From NCBI GenBank assembly GCA_002914805.1, contig JXTB01000087.1, positions 770,699 to 834,698 of the forward strand: DNA of 64,000 bases. Reading direction: 5' to 3'. The translations under genes were made by a program, and so were the position numbers. Shown here one piece after another: positions 10,776-23,103 of this stretch. Below the pieces are notes generated by a model. It ran no database searches and was not told where the DNA came from. It saw nothing but the letters and a program-made list of their open reading frames with translations. Positions within the stretch are counted from its first letter, which is position 1, and each line of letters opens with the position of its first letter. Origin of the DNA: Parasponia andersonii. Taxonomy: Eukaryota > Streptophyta > Magnoliopsida > Rosales > Cannabaceae.

Positions 10776-11370
10776 GTGGAAAAGTCCAATTGTATGAGTG
10801 TCTTGATCATGAAACACTCTATTCCAGAAATCATACGAGGCTCTTTGTCGAAAAAGGAAAATACTAAGGCTTTTCTTGCTACTCTGAAGAAATTATATCT
10901 CAAAAATGAGAAGGGTGAGATGATTACTTCATTAGGGAAACTCATCTCAATAAGGTATAATGGCAAGGGAAATGTAATAGAGTATATCATGCAGATGTTT
11001 CATTCAATTAACAAGCTTAAGGAACTCCAGTTAGAAATTTTTGAGGATTTACTTGTAGCCTTAGTTTTGCTTTCTCTTTCTAATCAGTATGGGAACTTAA
11101 TGACTAAATACAATACCTAGAAGGATAAATGGAATATTATTGAGTTAATAGCCACTTGTACTCAAGAAAAAGAGAAAATCAAAGTTGAATGGCCTGAAAG
11201 TGCTAACTAGACCACTACTTCTAAGCTAAAAAAGAGGAAAACAGATAAGGGAAACGTAGCTACAGCGACTCTACCTGTTGAGGCACAAAATAAGCAAGAT
11301 AAGTAAGGTTGCTTCTTTTACGAAAAAGGTGGACACTTGAAGAAGGAATGTGCTAAGTAAAGAGCTTCGC
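10776..11370 (+). pseudogene. gag and zinc-knuckle region of the copia element
   Basis: The frame at 10776-11120 matches copia gag (UBN2-like): SLSKKENTKAFLATLKKLY, then LKELQLEIFEDLLVALVLLSL. About 190 bp further is a CCHC-type GCFFYEKGGHLKKEC at about 11.31-11.36 kb. Broken fossil. Confidence 0.7.
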
Positions 11371-11439
11371 ATATTAAACAGGGTAAGCTTCTCATTTATG
11401 TTTGTTCTGAAGTTAATTTAACTTTTGTACCTAAGGACA

Positions 11440-12560
11440 CTCAATGGATGGATTCTTGTACTACTACTCACATAAATATTTTCATGCAAGATTGTTCGTG
11501 GAGCTGAAAGCCAAGTGATACTGAAAGAGTCGTCTACATAGACGATGCCCAAACAGCTAAAGTAGAAGCTATAGAGCATTTTAGGTTATTTTTTAATACT
11601 AGAAAACATTTGGATTTGTATAAGACTTTTGTGGTACCATTTTTAAGGCAGAATTTGGTTTTATTTCTGTATTAGACAAATCTGGATTTACTTATTCATT
11701 TAGAAATAATTTATTTAGTCTTATGCTTGATTCAATTATTATTGGTACTAATTTTCTTAATGACAACTTATACATGTTAAATACCTAACTCTCTATTAGT
11801 GAAATCTTGTATGTTAATTCAAGAGGTACAAATTGAAAATTAATTAATGAGGACTCATCGATGCTATGGCATAGACACTTAGGGCACATTTCTAAACAAA
11901 AAATTAAACATCTTGTGTCTGATGAGATCCTTGGTCTCCTTGATTTGGCAGAATTTCAAGTCTACGTTGAGTGCATAAAGGGAAAATAGACAAACGTTAG
12001 GAAGTTATGTGCTAATAGGAGCTCTAGCATTCTAGAATTGATACATATAGATATTTGTGGTCCATTTCCTACAGCTTCTTGGAATGGACAATAATACTTT
12101 ATCATGTTTATAGATGACTATTCTCGCTATGGGTACATCTACTTAATTTATGAGAAGTTACAATCATTTGATGTATTTAAAACTCATAAAGCTAAGGATG
12201 AAAATTATTTTGATATGAAAATTAAAGCTTTCAAATCTGATCGTGGCAGTGAATACTACGGCTGATATGACGGATTAGGTGAGCAATGTCCAATACTCTT
12301 TGATAAATATTTGGAAGAGTGAGGTATCGCCCTGCAATACATCAAGCTGAGGAAACCTAACATTAATGGTGTTGTTGAACGATATAATCGGACACTTAAG
12401 GATATAGTAAGGAGTATGATTTGTCATTCTACCTTATCAAAATCACTACAGGGAGATGGACTCAAAACTATAGCATATATTCTTAACAGAGTAATGAGCA
12501 AAGCAGTAGCTAATATACCTCATGGATTCTAGACTCGGTGAAAGCCTAGTATTAATCATT
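11440..12560 (+). pseudogene. Protease and integrase region of the copia element
   Basis: A WMDSCTTTHI-type protease block lies near 11.45 kb. Integrase follows: a zinc-binding WHRHLGHISKQKIKHLV near 11.87 kb and the catalytic core with ILELIHIDICGPFP, FIDDYSRYGYIY and FKSDRGSEYY (12.03-12.26 kb), then GVVERYNRTL. Broken fossil. Confidence 0.75.
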
Positions 12561-12648
12561 TATACATTTGGGATTGTCCAACTGAGGCAAGGCCTTATAG
12601 GCCAAATGAAAAAAAAAAAAAAAAACTAGACTCAAGAATACTAAGCTG

Positions 12649-13804
12649 TTATTTTGTGGGGTATTCTAAAAAATCCAGAGGCTATAAGTTTTATGATCTC
12701 ACAACAAAGTTTTTCTTTGAGATGGGAAATGCTAAATTTCTTGAGGATATTAAGTTTGAGAAGGAAGATAAATTTAGAGACATTATTTTTGAAGAGGAAT
12801 TTGTTCCTGTTCTTATAGTTACTATTGAAAATGGTTAGGACACTCAGGATCCTATTTCTGACAATATTATTATTTAAGATGCAATCACTCCAGTTCAAAA
12901 CAATGTCCAGGAGGTTCATGTCCTAGTTGAGATAAATACTCCTATAGAGCAAACTTAACAACTTTAAGAACAAGTGCCTTTAAGGAGGTCTATTAGAGAA
13001 AAGAAAGTATGATTCTATATGACTATGTCGCATATCTCAAGGAACATGTGTTTGATATCAGGATAGTAGAAGATGAGCTAATCAACTTCACATAAGTCAA
13101 ACAAAGTTCTAATTCTCAAAAGTGGATTGATGCCACAAATAAGGAGATGAAATCTATGAGAGACAATGACATTGGAGATCTCGTCAAATTACCTAAAGGT
13201 ACGAAGCCTATTGTTGCAAATGGATATTATTTTGTGGGGTATTCTGAAAGATCCAGAGGCTATAAGTTTTATGATCTCATAGTAAAGTTTTTCTTTGAGA
13301 TGGGAAATGCTAAATTTCTTGAGGATATTGAGTTTGGGAAGGAACATAAATTTAGGGACATTATTTTTGAAGAGGAATTCGTTCCTCTTCTTATGGTTAC
13401 TATTGATAATGGTCAGGACACTCAGGATCTTATTTCTGACAATATTATTGTTTAAGATGCAATCACTCTAGTTCAAAACAATGTCCAAGAGGTTCATGTC
13501 TTAGTTGAGGTAAATGCTCCTGTAGAACAAACTCAACAACTTTAAGAATAAGTGCCTTTAAGGAGGTCTATTAGAGAAAAGAAAGTATGATTTTATATGA
13601 CTATGTCGCATATCTCTAGGAACATGTGTTTGATATCAAGATAGTAGAAGATGATCTAATCAACTTCACATAAGTCAAACAAAGTTTCAATTCTCAAAAG
13701 TGGATTGATGCCACAAATAAGGAGATGAAATCTATGAGAGACAATGACGTTAGAGATCTTGTCAAATTACCTGAAGGTAAAAAGCCTATTGTTGCAAATA
13801 GATA
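12649..13804 (+). repeat. 578-bp tandem duplication inside the copia element
   Basis: 'ttattttgtggggtattct' starts at 12649 and again at 13227, and the alignment continues for a full unit, ending where single-copy RT sequence resumes at about 13805. The copies differ at scattered positions, so this is a real, old duplication, unlike the identical repeat at 3.3-5.4 kb. It covers the integrase-RT junction region (GYSxxSRGYKFYDL). Confidence 0.9.
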
Positions 13805-15215
13805 TTTAAGACTAAGTGGGATTCAAAAGATAATGTTGAGAGATATGAGGCACATATTATCGCTAAAGGCTTCTTTCAGAAGGAAGACATTAAATTTAAA
13901 AAGATCTTCTCACCAGTTGCTTCAAAGGACTCATTTAGAGTTACTATGGCACTTGTGGCTCATTCTGATCTTGAGCTTTATCAAATGAATATTAAGATGG
14001 AATTTCTTAATGGAGATATTAATGAGACAATTTATATAGTGCAACCAAAAAACTTTGTATTGGGAGATCTAAAGTCTATGGTTTGCAAACTTAATAAATT
14101 CATCTATGACCTTAAGTAGGCTTCCCATCAATAGTATCACAAATTTTATGAGATAATCATCTCGTTCGATTTTAAGGTGAATCTTATTGATGATTTTGTA
14201 TATCATAAGTTCAGTGAGAGTAAGTTTATCTTCCTAGTACATTATGTTGATAATATATACTAGCAAGTAGTGACATAGGCTTACTCCATGATGCCAAGAG
14301 ATTGCAAAGAATTTCGAAATGAAAAATATTGGAGTCGCATCTTTTGTATTAAGTATACAGATAAACCGAAATTACTTTCTGGGTATTCTTGGTTTATCAT
14401 AAAAGAGCTATATCGAGAGAGTGCTAAGTAAATTTGGTATGGACAAGTGTGCACCAACTGATACTCTGGTATTTAAGGGAGATAAAGTTAGCCATTGTCA
14501 AAGTTCTAAGAATAATATTGATAAAGCATCCATACAACAGATTCCTTATGCTTTGGTTGTAAGGAGTCTGATGTATGCATAAGTATATATTCATCCAGAT
14601 CTAGTATTCATAGTTGGCATATTGGATAATTATATGAGTAACCCTAGAATGAATTATTGGAAGGCAGCAAAGAGGGTTATGAAATACTTACAAAGAACAA
14701 AGAAATACATGCTTACTTATTAGAGATCAAATATTTTGGAGATCATTGGGTACTTCGACTCTGATTTTGCAAGATGCCTAGACAACAAAACATGTACATT
14801 AGACTATGTCTTTCTTTTAGCTAGAGGAGCTATTTCATGGAAGAGTGCCAAGTAGACACTCATAGCTACTTCAACTATGGAGGTAGAATTCATAATTATG
14901 AGGCATCCAATTAGGGGATATAATTTGTCATCGGACTGCATATTGTAAATGGTATTGAAAGGCCATTAAAGCTTTATTTTGACAATAACTCATCAGTTTT
15001 ATATTCCAACAACAATAAGAGCTCATCAAAGTCAAAACACATCGACATCAAGTTCCTATCTACTAGAGAGACAGTATAGAGTTGACTTGTGTCAATATAA
15101 TATATCGATACAAAGTTTATGATAGCGGACATGCTCACCAAAGATGTATCACCTAAGGTCTTTCATGAGCATAGTACTCGTATGGGTATTGTATATTTGG
15201 ATGGTGTGTAGTTTT
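13805..15215 (+). pseudogene. Reverse transcriptase and RNase H region of the copia element
   Basis: RT similarity includes FLNGDINETIYIVQPKNF and MVCKLNKFIYDLK (13.99-14.12 kb), then the region of the catalytic YVDD (HYVDN, about 14.24 kb). RNase H follows with SLMYA-like, SRGAISWKSAK and ADMLTKDVSP (14.55-15.16 kb). Broken fossil. Confidence 0.7.
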
Positions 15216-15706
15216 AATGGGAGTTCATGATTTAACTTAAATGCTTTATGTGACATTTCTATATTCTTTATATTGCAATACTTTAGTTATCGACGGATTT
15301 TCTTGTAAACTCTATTCATTATATATTATATAACGTATTTCATATTTGTACTTTCGTATTATAGTTAACATTAAAGTTTGCAATAATGCACTAAAGGAGA
15401 AAGACTAAGGTCGATCTCAATAAAGCTTAAGGAGGGCCAGTAAAGGCAATAAATCACATTACGTGTAATTTCCATGCTACATTCCATACTTGATCTATGT
15501 CATTCGGGCTTATTAGTATGGTAATCACTGAGAGTTCTAGTTGCCATTCAAATAAGTACAACAATGAGGGCTTAGTTTCGTGCTAATATGTCTGATAGAT
15601 GGGATTGCAACTTCAGAGATATTTGGGAATAATATGACAATTTTATGGTCATACTTTAGTTTGCAATATAATTGTGCACAGTATATATGTAACCTAAGTG
15701 GAAGAT
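15216..15706 (+). other. 3' untranslated region of the copia element
   Basis: Non-coding sequence between the RNase H region and the 3' LTR. It ends in the purine-rich AAGTGGAAGAT immediately before the LTR, the likely polypurine tract for plus-strand priming. Confidence 0.6.
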
Positions 15707-16193
15707 TGTTAGAAAATTATATTTCCTTTAATGAGCCACATATATAAAATAATTGTATTCAGTCATATTATTTTAAAAGGACCCAATAAATGATTTAATA
15801 AAGCTAGATCAGGATATCTAACTGGATATGAATACTAATATAGATACCCTGTTAGTCACCCAGTTGAGTTTGATAGAGACCCAATAGGAACTATTTAAAG
15901 AACCTATTAGGGTTATGGTCCCTGCAGCCAAATATCACGCACGCTCAATTCTTTGTAACCTATCACCAGTTACAGAGAACTCAATCTGAGTGACATTAGA
16001 CTTTAGACTTTAGAAGATCAAACTCTCAAGATACCATCTCTTGTTTTCGCTTACGCCTTCAGTCTCTCCATCTCTAATCCTCTATAGATTAGCCATGCAT
16101 TCAAGTATACTCAACTAATTCTTGCCTATTAGTTTAGCATAAATGATCTAAAGTTTTTATTTAGTTTATTTGCAATCCTAATTTTGTCTAACA
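15707..16193 (+). repeat. 3' LTR of the copia element
   Basis: 487 bp, TGTTAG...TCTAACA, aligned end to end with the 5' LTR. The short inverted ends TGTTAG/CTAACA are intact here. Confidence 0.9.
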
Positions 16194-18070
16194 AAGCTTA
16201 CATAACAATATATTAGTATAGTTGATTCTAGAAAGACATAAATATGCTTTCACTTTCACTAAACTGATCATTATAATTTACTTTTTTTGAACAAGTTATT
16301 TTGATTTGAATTTTTTTTTCTCCTTTTTTTCTTTATTTCTAATTTAGGCGATTGTTAGAAGGGGTATTTAATATATGGTGAGGCCACAACAGTAGAATGT
16401 TTCAGTATGCCATCTTTGTTGGGATTTATGCCTTAAAATTATAAGATTTCCTGTAATAACATTTAAGTTCAATATAGACATTTTTTTCTATCTAACATGC
16501 ATTACTCATAATATAGGATTACTTATATTAAAAGTAAATTATCTCAAGTTCCTAAATTGAAAGTTAATAAAAGAGTTATTCACAAATGAATATTATGTGT
16601 GGTAGATATGAGAATTCTTTATCTAGTCTAAATTGGTTTGCAATGCAAAAGACTAAAGTTGTGCACTTTGTCTGGATAAGGTATAAGATATTTTTGTTTC
16701 ACTTAGGAGTGTTGAGTCTATAATCACCAAAATGTTGATTTTGAAGATATAACCCATTGAACTATGAAGGCTTTAATCGTCGTATCTACTCTTATTTTGA
16801 AAATAATAACTTTTGCATTAGTGCTAATAATTCTAATTTTGGTTCTATATAGCAAAATGATTTAAACTAAAAAGATATAATTCAGGTTGATCAAGCCTTC
16901 ACGAGGACATATACGGACACACTCAAAGAATCAAACTTGAAGATGGATAATCAATATATAAGACTATATCTAGATATAATAGAACTTTATTCTTAGTGAT
17001 GCAACTGAGTTATTGCATTGCAAATAGTTTTTCTTTCCATTGGGTCAAGATTTCTCAAAGAAGTCTCCAACCATTCTAAGCATAAATTAGTAATTTGATT
17101 TTAAAAGTGAAAAATATTATATCATACTTTTCAAATAGACAAAATTCCTCTTTGAAATATCAAGAATATTTTTATTGATGTTTAGAAAGGTCTCATGGTT
17201 GAAAAGGTTCCAAGAATCAATGTTTAAAGCCTGTTTTACATACAACCACAAAGAGTTTGACCAAATTCTGCCAGTGACCAAAATTCGACAATGGGCCTTT
17301 TTCTGAAAGTACACAGCTAGTAATTTTGGTCAACAACTATCATGTTTGGTCAATTAAAAATGTAGGTAGAAAGTTAATAATAGCATGTTTTTGCAAGAAA
17401 ATGTATAAATAAGACACCATTTATGGCATTTAAGCCTCAAGCTCCAACTTACATTGGCATTCAATAACTTTCAAAGTGTCTTATTTTACATTTGCAGTCA
17501 ATTGACTTTCAAATCTTCTTAAGCTAATCTTAGAGTACTTATTGTGTCTCGTTCTTAAATCTCCTAATCCTAATTTTTATTGAATATTTTTTAGAATAAA
17601 GCTTGTGATTTAGTCTTTTTTCCTTTTGAATAACTATGGAGTTGATGTGCCTGTCAAAAAAAGGCCAGGTTTAGGTGAGATTATCCCTAGATTCTAAACA
17701 ATCTGTATTAGGCATGATAGAGTTAGACTCAAGACTATTGCAAAAGGTTTGTATGAGCCCTAAGAAGAATTCAATCCAATTATAAGGGACAGTCAAGCTC
17801 ATAATCCTAACCTAATAGTGGAAAGCTCAAAATAAGTAGCCTAGAGTTAAAGAAGTTGGCAAATCATCAAATTTATCGAATATCGTAAAAACAATGTTTG
17901 TAATGTCTCTAAATCTTTCTCTTAAAATTCTTTCAATACGTGTACTATGTGTGTGATTATTTTACTTACTTGTCTCCAATTTATTTTGAAATTAAACACA
18001 TGAAAATGTTTCGAAAAAATTTTTTCAAACCCAATTCACCTTCTCTTTCAGGTAGCATATCTAAGGATAA
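16194..18070. other. Intergenic DNA with possible LTR-like sequence
   Basis: No credible gene. At 16417 there is TGTTGGGATTTATGCCTTAAAA, a phrase resembling the start of some plant copia LTRs, and near 17.40 kb a TATA-like 'gtataaataag' followed by a plausible transcribed leader. A single decayed LTR or terminal fragment is possible, but I found no second copy, clear end or coding domain. The short frame on the minus strand at 17117-17314 has no recognisable features. Confidence 0.3.
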
Positions 18071-18071
18071 C

Positions 18072-18835
18072 AATTGACCCAAGATGTTAGAGCAGTTGTC
18101 TCAAAATATTATAAGTAAATTCCAAGTAGGTTTACTGCTTGCTATTGTGGTTATAGGTGGATTATTGTCAAGAAAAGAAGAGACCAATTTAGAGTGGCAA
18201 AGAATGCTTGAGAATCTCGATTTTGAATTTAGGAATAGAATCCCCAACTTACAAGTGTTTCAAAAGTTCCCTCCTATTAGTTATCATGATCTACTGATGA
18301 TCCATCCTAAATTTTGTTTCGTGTACTCTGGATTTTTTTCGGGAAGATTTTTCAATATGGGAAGACATATTACATAAGCTTTGGACTGCTAAAGACTTTA
18401 TTAAACCAATGAGTGATAAGACAAGAGAATAAGTTACAGAAGAATACTTAAGTGAGCTCATCCATAGAAACCTGGTTTCATTTGAGATGAAATATGGATA
18501 TGAAAGATAGTGTTGAGTTCAGGATTTTTTCCATGATGTCATTCTAAGAAGAGTTGGCAAATTGTGTTTCTGCAAAATAATCAATGGAAATAGGTTGAGA
18601 TTTGAAGGAAAAATTCACCTTCTATCAATCTACGATATAACAAAAGATGTTTTAAATATTGTTGGAGATAATTCTAAGATTTGTTATATGTTTCTTTTTA
18701 ACATTGATGATGAAGTAACTGACTCCATTGTAATAAGCTTGTTTGAAAAGTTCAAACTTTTGAAGTTGTTAGAATTTGAAGATGTTTATCTAGATCATCT
18801 CCCTATAGAAATAAGGAATTTGTTCAACTTGTGAT
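18072..18835 (+). pseudogene. CC-NBS-LRR (NLR) disease-resistance gene relic
   Basis: The fragment covers the end of an NB-ARC domain. It begins at LSQNIISKFQVGLLLAIVVIGGLLS, where functional NLRs have GLPLA in the GxP motif. A PPISYHDL segment follows, then a frame change near 18.34 kb into FSIWEDILHKLWTAKDF (ARC2 winged-helix region). TEEYLSELIHRNLVSFE is followed by stops near 18.43 and 18.51 kb, then QDFFHDVILRRVGKLCF in the MHD region. It ends with the first leucine-rich repeats (LFEKFKLLKLLEFEDVYLDHLPIEIRNLFNL), after which similarity stops. P-loop, kinase-2 and coiled coil are absent. The style is RPM1/RPP13-like CNL. No intact NLR is present in the window. Confidence 0.85.
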
Positions 18836-21800
18836 TTTATCTATCAATCTAGGGCTAATTGGTGATTTTTTTTGTGTTTATAGGTATTTTAGAGGCTAAA
18901 TGAGCTGAATCGGGTCGAAGAAAAGCTAAACGATGAAGTTGAACGAAGCAAGAAGACCGAGCTTAGAAAGAGATCTAGCACCATGGCGGCAAAGAGAAAT
19001 ATAAGGAGAAAATAAAATTTAATCAAAAAGTTAGTGCCACGATGCTCAAGACGGGGATTTCTACTGACTTATTCAATTTTGACAGCCCACCTAAACGCCT
19101 TCTAGACTCAATTTTAAATAGGAACTTTTATATCATATAGAAGTCGGTCTTAGACATCTAGGAACCATAAGAAAACACTAGAAACCTAGAAAAAGGAGGA
19201 GGAAAGCTTGGAGTGGCTGCAGCATTCATCACTCGTTCTTCCTTACTTTTTCTTTAGTTTTTATTTGTTTTCTAAATTCTAGCATAATATAAATATGCTA
19301 GGATAGGCTTTAGAATAAGGGATGGAGCTAGAAATGTTTTCCAATGAGAGCTTAAACTATAACCAAAAAAAAAATTATTAAATACTATAACTATCCTCAA
19401 TGAGTTTTCATGCTTAAGTATGCATTACTTGTTGAAATTTTTATAATTTTTAGTTACATATGTTATGAAACATAATTTTATAGTTGTATGATATGAGTAT
19501 TATTTTAAGACATATAAATATGTTTCTAGTAGTACGTATTAATGTATGTAATGAATATTGTTGCATGAATATTAATTAAAAAAAATAAAAAGAGGCACAT
19601 AGTTACAACAAGGTCAAGTTTGTGGAATTTCACTACAAGCACAAATAAAATTTTGTAAGGACCTAAAGTAAATAAATCTCACCCTATGTATTTATATGAA
19701 AAGTTATGTACTATTTGTGATGTAATTGTGACTATACTAATATGTTGTTATATGTTCTGAAATAATAGTTGCATTAAGTATATAAATATGTCGTGAACAC
19801 ACGCATATATAATTGCACGAAAAAAAAATATGATTTTTAATGAAATTAATTTTTTAAAAGTACTATGTATCCAAAACTATGTTTTAAGAAAAACGTTTTC
19901 TTTAAGTGTATGCTAAGTTCTTGAAAGGAGTTTAGGCAACTGATTGATTTATCTACAGTCACTATGTTAATAATGAAAGGATAAACTGCAATGCTAGTCA
20001 TTGTAGTACGATAGTTATATGGGATTCGAATAGCTATAGGGTTATATATGCTTATCATGACACTATTTTATGGCTCATTACTTCTAACAGATTTGGCATT
20101 ATACTATGTTGAGTTCAAATATGAAAAGTTTATGAAATGAAAATATTTATGAACAAGATGTTTCAAAAAAAAAAAGGATGCATAGTTATGATTCCAAAAG
20201 TGTACTATTCATATGACATGACATTCATTGCATGTATAAGATTTACTTAATGGGCGCAAACTCATTCCATTCATTTAAATTTTCTAAATGAGCAATAATT
20301 CCTACTGGCAGTGGCGGAATCCCAAATAGCAATAAAATGTCTTAAGCAATTTTATGTTCTTACTTTCAAGTACTTAATTATTTGATCAAAAATGAGTGTG
20401 GTTTTATTTTTATGAAGTGTATGAATTTAATTTCTATTTTGAGACTTAATTTCAATTATGAAGCAAAATAACTCTTCATTAAAAAAATATTTCTTTAATT
20501 TAATTATGAATAGTAATATTTAAAAGAAAATGAAATTTTAAAAAAAAAATTGACCGATCTTCCACTTTAACCTTATAAGATAAAATTATAAATTGACATT
20601 TCTTTTTAATCTAGATTTACGTAATGTTACATTTTAAACATTTTTTCTTGTTTTGAACATTGATATATTTTTTACATGTGCTGGTGCTTGATTTATGAAC
20701 TTGCTCACTAGTGTTGTATTTTGTTTGCTGGTCTAGACATTTAGTTGTGTAGTCATGTCTCCTTACGGCTGTCTTAGATCAACTAAAAGTTGTATGATTA
20801 TTGGTATTTTACCATATTGTTTTCTTAAACTCGGTTAAAAACAGTCTTAGAACTTTTACTGTTTCCCATAAAGGGTGGCAAAGGACTCTTGAGGGCATTT
20901 GTTCAAAAATGGTTTCAGATTTTGTTCTCCTCACGTATGAAATTCTGCGAGTTATTCGATTTCAGTTTGACGTGTTAGTCTTTAATCATGTATTGTGGTT
21001 ATAATAATAAGCCTGAGAACATTGATCGGAGAAGGCAAAGATTTATAATTCTTTTCTCGACTAGATTGACTTATTGAGTATGCAAATTAGTGATTTTCGG
21101 TTCGTCTTTGTATGTATAAGAACTCTTGTTGTTATTTAGTTTTGATAATTAGCCTGAGAATATGACTCAGAAAATGGAGTGTATTTGAATCTTTTCTTCG
21201 GTTGTTAAGTTGTTATTTTGAAAATCATTGACCTTTTTTTATAGGAAAATAAATTATTTACTTTTAATTAGATGTATTATGCCAATAATATTGTGGAATC
21301 AATACGCAAATTATGTAGTTCATTTTGAGATTTCCATGTTAAATTGAATGTTGGTTCTGTTTTTCTTCCTGCAGGTTGCACGTACGAAATTATGAAAAGT
21401 CGAAGAAGATGCTTAACTATATATTATTTCAAGAACCGAAAAAAATAATAATAATCATCACCATCTTCATTTGGCACGGTTCATTTGTAGTGTTCAGGAT
21501 ACTCCTAACTATTAATGGTTATACTAGAGGATATTGTTAGGGATTTTAATACTTAAACCAATTTTTAATTATCAACTTGTGTGGTATGTTAGCTTAGTTC
21601 TCACCATTCAATTTGTGAACCTCTTCAAGCACTATTCCTCCTTCGTGAACCTTCAGCAAAACAAACGCTAAGTTTAAAAACCACTTATCGGAATTGTGTA
21701 CTACACAGGCCCCAATCTTGGGGGAAGAAATTTTCTTTTGTCAACCTTTACCTTGTGAGGATTTATCTGATTTTATTTCGGGCAAGAAAAAAATGTCACC

Positions 21801-22900
21801 AAACACATACTTACGTGGAACCCTTTCTTTTCACTTAGCCAAATGCATAAACTCAATTAAGATATTAAAGCACATTGTCTCATAGTTTTATCAAATTTGC
21901 GTACTAAAATTATCGCTGTTCAGACATTGCCAAAAATGTTTCGTACCACAAACATTTTTCCTAAATAATTGATTTTCTAATTAATTAACTCAACATAAAG
22001 GGAAAGAACAACGTTACAAATCAACATAACGCTTAATTGAGGATTCAAAATCGCTCACACCAAAATTAGTTCAATATTTCCAGGATCAAAAGTAAAAAAC
22101 TTGACATTACAACAGAAACAACTGGACACTGAGCTAGGGATTATTAGAGAAATGCAAAAGTAACAAATATAATACATGGCATGATTCTCTAAATAAGATA
22201 ATGTTACAGTAAGCATCAGGCCCTTCCTAAAGTCAATTCTCACTGTTAATAAAATAACCAACTAGGAAGCTATAATAATTCTCAACCCTAAAACATATCA
22301 TCTATATCCTCAGACCCCAAACCCAACCAATTAACATGTTGAGGGGGAAATAAAACTTGTTAGAATTTAGAAGAAAACATTATACAAAAGAGTGGTTTTC
22401 ACATCAATTTGTTTCCTCACATTATCATCTTACTAAGCACATTCACCATCTTAAAATCAACGAGTGTACATATATTCTCTTTTTCTTTCTTTTTCTTTTT
22501 CCATTTTTATTGCTTCTAATTCCAAATAATCAAAATCCACGATTCTCAGTCCATTGATTGTCCATGCAAGAACTGGTGTGCACCTTCATCTGTTTCACAG
22601 CATATCAAGTAAGACGATAAATCTAGGACAACAAGCTTAAGAGTTCAATACTAACATGGCATCATCATGCTGACAAAAACAAAACACATATGGATCATCT
22701 ATGCAGATTCAAAACACTGGACTCGTATTAGAATAGGACGCTTTCAAGTTTCCACACTTCACTGGTAAGAAAAACTTACCCAAAATGTTGTCAAGGAACC
22801 TCTTTCAAAATAAAAACAGGATCAAAGCCAACTTTCACAATCACAAAGAAGCTAAAAGGATATGTGATATGGAACGATAAATATAGAACAATACAGAACA
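18836..22900. other. Intergenic DNA with weak LTR-like remnants
   Basis: I see no gene. 18.88-19.28 kb resembles the untranslated or LTR parts of Athila-like gypsy elements ('gagctgaatcgggtcgaag', then 'aggaacttttatatcat'). 20.2-20.3 kb has 'atttacttaatgggcgcaaactcattcc', similar in style to the Tekay-like LTR at the left edge. Both are weak. Around 20.78-21.45 kb the base composition rises with splice-like signals ('ttcttcctgcaggttgcacg' at 21.36 kb), but no protein can be read. From about 22.0 kb the sequence may be downstream of the EMSY-LIKE gene. Confidence 0.35.
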
Positions 22901-23103
22901 TTATAGAGTTCTAAATAATCTGAGGACCATTGTCAGTTTCATTATTTAGGATTTATCTAATTTGTTGTTTCTAGATATTTTTCTTGGCTTCGGGAGGAAG
23001 CCACCTCTAAGATATTTTATTAGCTTCTTAAGAAAGCTTTTTCATGGGAGCAGCAGCATCACCAGTTGCGATGGCAGTGGCGGAGCATTGCAGAGGAAGC
23101 TCT

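Larger units (their letters stand above)
8886..16193 (+). mobile_element. Old Ty1/copia retrotransposon with both LTRs (about 7.3 kb)
   Basis: Two direct LTRs (8886-9373 and 15707-16193) flank an interior with a tRNA-Met-type primer-binding site just inside the left LTR and, in order, gag with zinc knuckle, integrase, reverse transcriptase and RNase H. Integrase before RT is the Ty1/copia order. The style of the gag (SLSNQYGNLMTKYNT) and the WHRHLGH block suggests the Angela/Tork side, with low certainty. The coding part is heavily broken (dozens of breaks) and holds a 578-bp internal duplication. By eye the LTRs differ at roughly one base in six, so the insertion is old. Flanks AAGCA and AAGCT share four of five bases. 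Confidence 0.9.

Noticed and set aside
20801-21430. Possible small host gene around 20.8-21.4 kb
   Set aside because: Base composition and splice-like signals are suggestive, but no frame longer than 67 residues and no recognisable protein sequence could be found.
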